DNA from: JAYENY01 sp964563465
Lineage (GTDB): Bacteria > Patescibacteriota > Minisyncoccia > Minisyncoccales > PEYH01
Assembly (NCBI GenBank): GCA_964563465.1
Contig: CAZLVZ010000019.1
Location: 1 to 9,580 of the forward strand
Direction: 5' to 3'
Length of the DNA: 9,580 nt
Both the position numbers and the translations under genes were made by a program. This document shows, piece after piece, positions 1-4,506 of this stretch (position 1 is the stretch's first letter; each line of letters opens with the position of its first letter). The notes under the pieces were generated by a model. It had not been told where the DNA came from and did not search any database. It worked only from the letters and a program-made list of their open reading frames with translations.

Positions 1-30
1 TTTTTTGATTTTTTGGAGAAATTAACAGAA
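1..30 (+). repeat. Terminator-tail direct repeat, copy A
   Basis: The first 30 bases match 1178-1207 at 29 of 30 positions (T versus C at the 23rd base). The core is two T6 runs separated by GA, then GGAGAAA and TAACAGAA. In the second copy the first T6 run is the U-tract of an intrinsic terminator. Copy A is therefore probably the tail of a terminator whose hairpin, and whose gene, lie just left of the window. The left boundary cannot be seen. Confidence 0.8.
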
Positions 31-108
31 GATAATACATAATTATAGCTTATTGCGACTCCAACTCGTTTTTGTCCTCGTTCTTTTATAGAAGAGAGGG
101 ACGATGCC

Positions 109-137
109 TTGACAAATAAATATATTTTATATAAAAT
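109..137 (+). promoter_or_regulatory. Sigma70-type promoter of the MNT-HEPN operon
   Basis: A perfect -35 TTGACA (109-114), a 17-nt spacer and a -10 TAAAAT (132-137) predict a start near 144, which leaves a leader of about 38 nt. The operator palindromes at 137-170 begin on the last base of the -10 and cover the predicted start, the layout expected of a repressed, autoregulated toxin-antitoxin promoter. The gene has no recognisable SD. Confidence 0.75.
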
Positions 138-170
138 GAAAGTAGTTTCAAAAAAATGAAAGTAATTTCA
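137..170. promoter_or_regulatory. Two tandem palindromic operators
   Basis: TGAAAGTAGTTTCA (137-150) and TGAAAGTAATTTCA (157-170) are two copies of the inverted repeat TGAAA-N4-TTTCA. They are offset by exactly 20 bp, about two helical turns, so bound proteins would sit on the same face of the DNA. The first copy covers the predicted transcription start. The N-terminal winged helix of the product encoded at 182-703 is the obvious candidate ligand. The repeat structure is seen directly; the regulator assignment is inference. Confidence 0.7.
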
Positions 171-181
171 ATTTAGATATT

Positions 182-703
182 ATGAAATTAACAAAAAATT
201 GTCAAAAAATAATTATCTTTTTAGGAAATTATCCCGAAAGGAAATTTTTTAGTAAAGAAATTGCTGAAAAATTAAATATTAGTTTAGGAGGAACTCATAA
301 TGTTTTGAAGCGTTTAACTGAAGAAAAGATTACTACAATAGAGAAAAGAGGGAATATGAAATTTTATCAGATTGACTATGAGAATCCTATAGTTAAACAA
401 TTAAAAACAGCATTGATTGTTGAAGAGTTGTCATCATTAGTCAATAAGATTAAACAAAACTGTAAAGAAATTATTTTGTTTGGTTCAGCGGCTCGTGGAG
501 AACAAACAGCAAACAGCGATATTGATTTATTTATTTTAACGCATGATCCAGAAGATATTAAAAAGGACATTGCTAAGTATAAAGGAAAAATTATGATTAG
601 CTCTGTTATAAAAACGCCGAATCAATGGAGTGAATTAGAAATCAAAGAACCAGAATTTTATAATGAAGTAAAAAGAGGTATCAAATTATTTAGCCATGAT
701 TAA
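182..703 (+). CDS. HTH-MNT nucleotidyltransferase, antitoxin of a HEPN-MNT pair
   Basis: This 173-aa protein has an N-terminal winged helix-turn-helix (about residues 5-65: KEIAEKLNISLGGTHNVLKRL, then a wing around 54-64). A minimal nucleotidyltransferase domain follows, with G101-S102, ten residues, then D113-x-D115. This is the GSX10DXD signature of MntA-type antitoxins, some of which silence their HEPN partner by adding AMP to it. I see no acidic residue in the strand where the third catalytic carboxylate would sit (KIMISSVIKT, about 136-145), a variation common in minimal nucleotidyltransferases. The ATG at 182 is used; it has no SD and follows the promoter and operators above. The stop overlaps the next gene by 8 bp, so the two are translationally coupled. 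The fused HTH suggests that it also represses its own operon, which is inference. Confidence 0.85.
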   Translation: MKLTKNCQKIIIFLGNYPERKFFSKEIAEKLNISLGGTHNVLKRLTEEKITTIEKRGNMKFYQIDYENPIVKQLKTALIVEELSSLVNKIKQNCKEIILFGSAARGEQTANSDIDLFILTHDPEDIKKDIAKYKGKIMISSVIKTPNQWSELEIKEPEFYNEVKRGIKLFSHD

Positions 704-1127
704 AAATTTTGAGGACTGCTTAAGGGCAGGAAAAATAAAAAAATTTTCTAGAGGTAAGGCTCTATTTCCAAAAGAAATTAGATTAGCCGAAGAGGATTTG
801 AATACAGCTAAAAAGAGTTTTAAAGACGAAAACTATCGTTGGTGTATTATCCAAATTTATTATTCAATGTTTCATTCTGCGCGAGCCTTGTTATATTTTG
901 AAAATTTTAGGGAACATAGTCATTATTGTTTGAACCAAGCCATAAGAGAATTATATGTAAAACCGGGCAAAATAGATGTATTCTTTGTTGAAATATTGTC
1001 AGAAACAAAAAGTTTAAGAGAAGCTGCGGATTACCATGGTGATTACAGTAAGATTAATGCAGAAAAATTATTGAAAAGAGCAAAAGAGTTTATAAAAAAA
1101 GCAAGAGAAACAATTCGTTTAAAATAA
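696..1127 (+). CDS. HEPN-domain toxin (putative RNase) of the HEPN-MNT pair
   Basis: This 143-aa, mostly alpha-helical protein fits the HEPN family. The helix motif around 47-66 (YRWCIIQIYYSMFHSARALL) is typical. A candidate R-X4-6-H ribonuclease motif lies at R108-EAADY-H114, followed by GDY with Y117. In the Shewanella system a tyrosine close to this motif is the target of polyadenylylation by the MNT partner. Here Y113 and Y117 are the nearby candidates, and the spacing differs slightly from RX4HXY. The gene starts 8 bp inside the MNT gene, has no SD of its own and ends just before an intrinsic terminator, so the pair forms a closed two-gene operon. The predicted role is a toxin that cuts tRNA or mRNA when released from its antitoxin. 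The substrate is unknown. Confidence 0.82.
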   Translation: MIKNFEDCLRAGKIKKFSRGKALFPKEIRLAEEDLNTAKKSFKDENYRWCIIQIYYSMFHSARALLYFENFREHSHYCLNQAIRELYVKPGKIDVFFVEILSETKSLREAADYHGDYSKINAEKLLKRAKEFIKKARETIRLK

Positions 1128-1156
1128 TTTATTTTATTAATGTCAAAAATCGGTTC

Positions 1157-1191
1157 AAAACAGAGGATTGCCCTCTGTTTTTTGATTTTTT
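1157..1191 (+). terminator. Intrinsic terminator of the MNT-HEPN operon
   Basis: CAGAGG (1161-1166), loop ATTGC, CCTCTG (1172-1177), then T6-GA-T6. The four A residues before the stem can also pair with the first T residues, giving up to 10 bp. It lies 29 bp after the HEPN stop codon. The opposite strand has only a four-T tail, so termination is mainly for the plus strand. Confidence 0.85.
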
Positions 1192-1207
1192 GGAGAAACT
1201 AACAGAA
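1178..1207 (+). repeat. Terminator-tail direct repeat, copy B
   Basis: This copy is 29/30 identical to bases 1-30. Its first six bases are the U-tract of the terminator at 1157-1191. It continues another 24 bases past the usual end of a terminator, so the conservation is more than terminator function needs. Copies A and B enclose exactly the MNT-HEPN module. Confidence 0.8.
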
Positions 1208-1217
1208 CAAAAAAATA

Positions 1218-1832
1218 TTATTTAATCGTAATACTAATCTTGCCAAATTGGCTTGAGAGCTTTTGAGCTAATTTTTGGGTGCGAAGAGGAAATTGTTTAG
1301 AAAGTTCAAGGAATTTAGTTTTAGAAATTTCTTTCAAGTTTAGTTCATCCCAATCAAGAGTTGCTTTTCCAAGAGAAATTAAATAGAGTTGGTCTAAAAG
1401 CGCTTTTTCGGGGAGAGCTACAAAAAGATTTTTTTGAAGAGTGTAACCAAAAAAAAGTTTAGGAAGAATTTGACGATATTCTATCATTTGAGTTCCTAAG
1501 TTTATTTTTTTGCTTTTGAGTTTTGTGGCAAATGTTGAAGTATAGGGTATTTGATTTAAGATTCCATAAAGAGCTAATGCAGAATCAAAAGAAAGATAAG
1601 ATGGCCAATAAACAAGATTGGCAATTTTTTGAATATTTTGAGGAGAATTGTCTAATGTGTAAACATTTTTTCTTAGACGGTAGAGGTCTTTTGATTTAAC
1701 TAAGCGACTACAAGTAACATATACAGACTTTTTGGGCAAATCTAAAATTTTCCATAAATCATTAATAGTAAAATATGGCTTATCAATTGCTTCAAGTTTT
1801 TTTAAAAATTTTATTCTACTTATCCTTTGCAT
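1218..1832 (-). CDS. AbiEi-family antitoxin (winged-helix)
   Basis: This 204-aa protein has an N-terminal winged-helix domain (about 5-60: FTINDLWKILDLPKKSVYVTCSRLVKSKDLYRLRKNVYTL). The rest follows the AbiEi antitoxin pattern: a serine-flanked helix (SYLSFDSALALYGILNQIP, about 93-111), a beta-rich middle and the LPEKALLDQLYLI helix near 140-152. AbiEi proteins repress their own promoter by binding inverted repeats and counter the AbiEii nucleotidyltransferase (type IV toxin-antitoxin). The gene is second in its operon and overlaps the toxin gene by 13 bp. It has no SD, so translation is probably coupled to the toxin. The usual abiE order is antitoxin first, so this arrangement is reversed. 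Family membership is well supported; the DNA target is inferred. Confidence 0.8.
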   Translation of the reverse strand: MQRISRIKFLKKLEAIDKPYFTINDLWKILDLPKKSVYVTCSRLVKSKDLYRLRKNVYTLDNSPQNIQKIANLVYWPSYLSFDSALALYGILNQIPYTSTFATKLKSKKINLGTQMIEYRQILPKLFFGYTLQKNLFVALPEKALLDQLYLISLGKATLDWDELNLKEISKTKFLELSKQFPLRTQKLAQKLSSQFGKISITIK

Positions 1833-2506
1833 AATTTTATTAATTCAGGAATTACTCTTTGATAATTTTTTGGTAAGAAACGATTTAGTTCTTGTTTAAT
1901 GTCCATTTTACTTAATTCTATTTTAGGCAAAGAAATTTCTTTTTTTAACAATTGACCAATAAACCAAATATCAAACAAATCTCTTGCTTTTTTTCGTGAC
2001 GATAAGGCGGTCTTTTTTTCTTCAAAAAGACGCTGAAGAGTGAAAACTCCTAATAAAGGTTTTAGGTTCGTAGTTGGAGAAGAAGCAGTTGATAATTTAA
2101 AATCAGTATCTTTTTTGAGTAGAAGCTTTCTTTTCGATATTTCTATTTTAATAGAAAGTATTTTAGTAAGATATTCTTGTTTAAATTTAATCAAAACGAA
2201 ATAAGTATTTCTTTTAGAATATATTTCCTTGATAGACAATTCTGGTTGTTTTGAAATTATATCTCCTACTATTTTTTTAAAATCATTAAAATTTATTTTA
2301 TTTAATAATGAAAAATCAAGATCTTCCGAAAATCGTGGAGAGTTATAGATAAGGCGAAGAGCAGTGCCACCTTTAAAAATTAAATTTGTTCCTAAAGTAC
2401 TGGAGTATAATCCATCTAAAATAAACATTTCCCAATATTCTCGGACAATGTTATTAATATTTATTTGGAGTTTTTTTGATAAATTATTAGCAGACTTAAA
2501 TTCCAT
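1820..2506 (-). CDS. AbiEii/AbiGii-family nucleotidyltransferase toxin
   Basis: With the ATG at 2506 the protein has 228 aa. A longer reading from a TTG at 2518 adds four residues, but that codon lies inside the leader palindrome, so I prefer the ATG. Motifs in order (ATG numbering): FKGGTALRL (nucleotidyltransferase GG-T, about 44-52), RFSEDLDFS with D62-x-D64, an IKIEIS strand with E122 as the likely third acid, and EEKKTAL...RKKARDLFD (about 162-179), the K and D motifs typical of AbiEii. Related toxins transfer nucleotides to tRNA 3' ends or other targets; the target here is unknown. The gene is first in a two-gene operon driven by a strong promoter at 2578-2550. All catalytic motifs look intact. 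Confidence 0.85.
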   Translation of the reverse strand: MEFKSANNLSKKLQININNIVREYWEMFILDGLYSSTLGTNLIFKGGTALRLIYNSPRFSEDLDFSLLNKINFNDFKKIVGDIISKQPELSIKEIYSKRNTYFVLIKFKQEYLTKILSIKIEISKRKLLLKKDTDFKLSTASSPTTNLKPLLGVFTLQRLFEEKKTALSSRKKARDLFDIWFIGQLLKKEISLPKIELSKMDIKQELNRFLPKNYQRVIPELIKLCKG

Positions 2507-2511
2507 AGTAC

Positions 2512-2527
2512 TTAACAACTTTGTTAA
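2512..2527. promoter_or_regulatory. Palindrome in the abiE leader, candidate AbiEi operator
   Basis: TTAACAA-CT-TTGTTAA is a perfect inverted repeat with 7-bp arms. It lies between the predicted transcription start (near 2543) and the AbiEii ATG at 2506. AbiEi antitoxins are known to bind inverted repeats at their own promoters. The site could instead act as a small RNA hairpin in front of the toxin start codon. Confidence 0.55.
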
Positions 2528-2549
2528 TAATCAAAGAACTTACATTTTA

Positions 2550-2578
2550 ATAATATATTAAGCAAATATTGATGTCAA
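2550..2578 (-). promoter_or_regulatory. Sigma70-type promoter of the AbiEii-AbiEi operon
   Basis: On the minus strand, a perfect TTGACA (2578-2573), a 17-nt spacer and TATTAT (2555-2550) predict a start near 2543, about 37 nt before the ATG at 2506. It sits back to back with the metallopeptidase gene on the other strand. Confidence 0.75.
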
Positions 2579-2587
2579 GTGAACAGA

Positions 2588-2614
2588 TTTTTTGATTTTT
2601 TAGGGATTTTAGAA
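2588..2614 (+). repeat. Partial third copy of the terminator-tail repeat
   Basis: The core T6-GA-T6 (2588-2601) is identical to copies A and B. It is then followed by AGGGATTTTAGAA, which only loosely resembles the GGAGAAA...AGAA tail. No G+C-rich hairpin precedes it. It falls just outside the abiE promoter, so the AbiE module lies between copies B and C. The T-rich core alone could be chance in such AT-rich DNA, hence the modest confidence. Confidence 0.4.
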
Positions 2615-2627
2615 TAGAGTAAAGTAT

Positions 2628-3005
2628 ATGGATTATGAAGAATTCGAAAAATTGGTAGAGCAGGGGATTGCTGAAATTCCTAAAGAATTTAGAGACAAAA
2701 TGAAAAATGTTGAAGTTGTTATAGAGGATATCCCCAGTCAACAACAACTTAGACAAGCAGATGTGCGTCCCGGCTCATCTCTTTTTGGTTTATATCAGGG
2801 CATTCCGCAAACAAAAAGAGGAGGATATTATGCGAATGTTTTACCAGACAAAATTACTCTATTTCAGAAAATAATTGAGCGATTTGCTAAAACACCCGAA
2901 CAAATTAAAGAACAAGTCAAAAGAACTGTTTGGCACGAAATTGCTCACCATTTTGGATTAAATGAACAAGAAGTCCGCGATTTAGAGCATAAAAAATTTC
3001 AATAA
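2628..3005 (+). CDS. Small zinc metallopeptidase of the zincin-like MTP family
   Basis: This 125-aa cytosolic protein ends in the zinc signature HEIAHHFG (residues 103-110), followed by LNEQEVRDLE. H103 and H107 would bind zinc and E104 would be the catalytic base, with a third ligand probably downstream (E113, E115 or E120). The middle segment SLFGLYQGIPQTKRGGYY (51-68) and the PDKITLFQKIIERFA strand-helix match the family of about 120 aa often annotated simply as metallopeptidase family protein. No signal peptide is present and the substrate is unknown. The ATG at 2628 has only a weak purine stretch in front. The gene ends 27 bp before tgt, on the same strand, so the two are probably co-transcribed. 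Confidence 0.85.
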   Translation: MDYEEFEKLVEQGIAEIPKEFRDKMKNVEVVIEDIPSQQQLRQADVRPGSSLFGLYQGIPQTKRGGYYANVLPDKITLFQKIIERFAKTPEQIKEQVKRTVWHEIAHHFGLNEQEVRDLEHKKFQ

Positions 3006-3007
3006 AC

Positions 3008-3026
3008 ACATCCTCCGGGAGGATGT
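3008..3026 (+). promoter_or_regulatory. Perfect hairpin sequestering the tgt Shine-Dalgarno
   Basis: ACATCCTCC-G-GGAGGATGT is a perfect 19-nt palindrome. As RNA it folds into about 8 bp with a CGG loop (3016-3018). The right arm carries GGAGG (3018-3022), the only SD-like sequence in front of the tgt ATG at 3033 (10-nt gap), and the left arm carries its exact complement CCTCC. Translation of tgt would need the stem opened, for example by ribosomes finishing the upstream gene, whose stop (3003-3005) is 2 nt away. No U-tract follows, so it is not a terminator. It could also be a dispersed palindromic repeat. Confidence 0.6.
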
Positions 3027-3032
3027 AAGATT

Positions 3033-4187
3033 ATGTTTAAATTTGAGATAGAGAAAAAATCTAATAAAAGTAAAGCTCGTTTAGGAAAAATTATTACGCC
3101 TCACGGGGAAATAAAAACACCGGCTTTTATTCCAGTGGCGACTTTGGGAGTTGTAAAAGGTGGTTTAAGTTCAGAAGAAACAATGCAAAGCAAGGCCCAA
3201 TGCCAAATAACAAATAGTTTTCATTTTTTAGATTTAGAAAGAGTAGAACAGGTCGGGAAAGTTGGGGGATTGCATAAATTTTTTAATTTTAATAAACCAA
3301 TCTTTACTGATTCTGGAGGATTTCAGGTTTTTTCCTTAGGTAAGGGGAGTGAGTTTGGTTTAGGGAAAATTGGTTCAATTTTTCCAGAAGAAATATCTTC
3401 TTCTCAAGTTCGTGAAAAAGGGAAAAATCTTTTGAAAATTAGTCAAAGAGGCGCAAGATTTCGTTCACCAAGAAATGGCAGGGAAATTTTGCTTACCCCA
3501 GAACTTTCTTTAGAAATTCAACATAAATTAGGAGCTGATTTTATTTACCTTTTAGATGTTTGTGGTAGTCCATTAGATACGCACAAAGAAGCGGAAAAAG
3601 AGATGGAAATCAGCCATCAATGGTTTAATAGATTTCTAAAAACAGGACATAGTTTAAAAAAGCAAAGAGTTTTTGGGATTATTCAGGGCGGTGTTTATAA
3701 AGACCTGAGAAAAGAATCAACAAAGTTTGTAAATAATTTGCCTGTTTTTGGTATTGCTATAGGCGGAGCTTTAGGAAAAGACAAAAAAGAAATGTATAAA
3801 ATTATTTCTGATATAAATAAAGATATTGATTGGCAGAGGCCTCATCACCTTTTGGGTATAGGCGATTTAGATATTATGGAAAAGATTGTTAAATTAGGGA
3901 TTGATCTTTTTGATTGCGCATTGCCAACCAGAGTCGCGAGGCACGGAACTGCTTTTACTTCAAAAGGAAGATTAAACGTTAAGGCCGGTCATTTGAAAGA
4001 TAGATTTGAGCCAATTGATAAAAATTGCCAATGTCCTGTTTGCAAGAATTATACTATTGCTCAAATAAACTTTTTATTTCGGGCTAAAGAACCTCTCGCT
4101 GGAAAACTTTTGACCATACACAATCTCTTTTTTATAGAAACTAAGTTGGAAAAAATCCGAAAAAAAATAGCTCAAGGCGAGTTATAA
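3033..4187 (+). CDS. tgt: tRNA-guanine(34) transglycosylase
   Basis: This 384-aa enzyme exchanges G34 of GUN-anticodon tRNAs for a queuosine precursor. Catalytic signatures are present: FTDSGGFQVFSLG with D93; YLLDVC with D175; GIIQGGVYKDLR (215-226); LFDCALPTR with the nucleophile D294; and the zinc site C332-x-C334-x2-C337...H363. Three differences from the E. coli type stand out. There is an extra stretch of about 28 residues after FSLG (about 104-132: KGSEFG...KGKNLLK). DEC is replaced by DVC at 175-177. The substrate-loop motif GGLAVGE reads GGALGKD (about 244-250). The C-terminus stops soon after the zinc histidine. No queuosine biosynthesis genes are nearby, so the base may be salvaged. 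The start at 3033 is supported by the GGAGG inside the hairpin at 3008-3026. Confidence 0.93.
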   Translation: MFKFEIEKKSNKSKARLGKIITPHGEIKTPAFIPVATLGVVKGGLSSEETMQSKAQCQITNSFHFLDLERVEQVGKVGGLHKFFNFNKPIFTDSGGFQVFSLGKGSEFGLGKIGSIFPEEISSSQVREKGKNLLKISQRGARFRSPRNGREILLTPELSLEIQHKLGADFIYLLDVCGSPLDTHKEAEKEMEISHQWFNRFLKTGHSLKKQRVFGIIQGGVYKDLRKESTKFVNNLPVFGIAIGGALGKDKKEMYKIISDINKDIDWQRPHHLLGIGDLDIMEKIVKLGIDLFDCALPTRVARHGTAFTSKGRLNVKAGHLKDRFEPIDKNCQCPVCKNYTIAQINFLFRAKEPLAGKLLTIHNLFFIETKLEKIRKKIAQGEL

Positions 4188-4197
4188 AAATGTGGTA

Positions 4198-4225
4198 GGG
4201 TCTACGAGTAAAATACTGTAGACCC
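4198..4225 (-). terminator. Hairpin ending the minus-strand RNA
   Basis: GGGTCTAC...GTAGACCC is a perfect 8-bp stem, continued by AGTA/TACT around an AAA/TTT loop with one bulged base, giving 12 bp in all. On the minus strand five U residues (4190-4186) follow after a 7-nt gap, so this may be an imperfect intrinsic terminator. On the plus strand no U-tract follows, so it is a poor terminator for tgt, though it could protect that mRNA's 3' end. Confidence 0.5.
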
Positions 4226-4330
4226 CGTGTAATGCAAAGATGAATATCGTTGCTATCTTAATATTCAATTGTCAAAGAACATTAGCGGTGGAGGGGGCGG
4301 GAAAAACACACCCCCTCCAGTCGTTCGGGT

Positions 4331-4380
4331 AAGCAAGGAGGTACCCTGCTCGTCTAGAAAGCAAGGAGGTTCCCCTGCTT
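4331..4380 (-). repeat. Tandem hairpin repeat with anti-SD-like segments
   Basis: Two near-identical units, 4331-4350 and 4359-4380, begin AAGCAAGGAGGT on the plus strand and differ by one substitution and one inserted C up to TGCT. On the minus strand each reads as a hairpin closed by AGCA/UGCU that contains ACCUCCUU or AACCUCCUU. That segment equals the 3' end of 16S rRNA, the anti-SD. The duplicated unit sits in the middle of the candidate RNA gene. Confidence 0.6.
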
Positions 4381-4445
4381 TTGAGGAAGTTTCTCAGGCT
4401 CCCTCTAGCTCTCGTATCAACCTGTAATAGCATTGGTACATTTTT

Positions 4446-4473
4446 ATAATACACCTTTTAATAATCTTGTCAA
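4446..4473 (-). promoter_or_regulatory. Sigma70-type promoter of the candidate ncRNA
   Basis: On the minus strand, TTGACA (4473-4468), a 16-nt spacer and TATTAT (4451-4446) predict a start near the G at 4439. It lies 34 bp beyond the truB stop and reads away from truB toward the tgt 3' end. No protein-like reading frame follows, which suggests that it serves an RNA gene. Confidence 0.72.
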
Positions 4474-4506
4474 GCGTTTCGGTGGGTTTTTTATCTTTTG
4501 TAGATT

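Larger units (their letters stand above)
4186..4439 (-). ncRNA. Candidate structured non-coding RNA
   Basis: This gene-free stretch between tgt and truB holds a G+C-rich, hairpin-dense segment read from a strong minus-strand promoter (4473-4446; predicted start near 4439). Hairpins in transcript order are: 4405-4383 (7 bp), 4380-4359 and 4350-4331 (near-identical pair), 4319-4289 (9 bp, TGGAGGGGG/CCCCCTCCA), 4266-4242 (GAATAT/ATATTC) and 4225-4198 (terminator-like). In three stems a G-U pair on the minus strand is an A-C mismatch on the plus strand, which favours the minus strand as the RNA. A 7-nt match between the 5' end (4432-4426) and the loop at 4257-4251 could make a pseudoknot. I see no match to tmRNA, SRP RNA, RNase P RNA or 6S RNA hallmarks. 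Its function is unknown. Confidence 0.55.

Noticed and set aside
74..102. Imperfect hairpin (GTCCTC/GAGG-G-AC with inner TTCT/AGAA) upstream of the MNT promoter
   Set aside because: It has a bulge and an internal loop and no T-tract. It lies upstream of the promoter where no transcript is evident, so I cannot assign a role.
4251..4280. Second minus-strand TTGACA (4277-4272) as a further promoter
   Set aside because: No acceptable -10 hexamer lies 16-18 nt downstream.
4289..4319. Possible tmRNA acceptor end, because CCCGCCCCCTCCACC on the minus strand resembles tmRNA 3' ends
   Set aside because: The segment is a simple 9-bp hairpin with a 13-nt loop. No T-arm, D-like loop or tag-peptide frame could be found around it.
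4272..4454. A 60-codon open frame on the minus strand inside the candidate RNA
   Set aside because: It lies across the hairpin array, has no SD, its start codon coincides with the -10 element region, and the protein is low in family-like pattern and rich in arginine. It looks like a by-product of the G+C-rich structured RNA.
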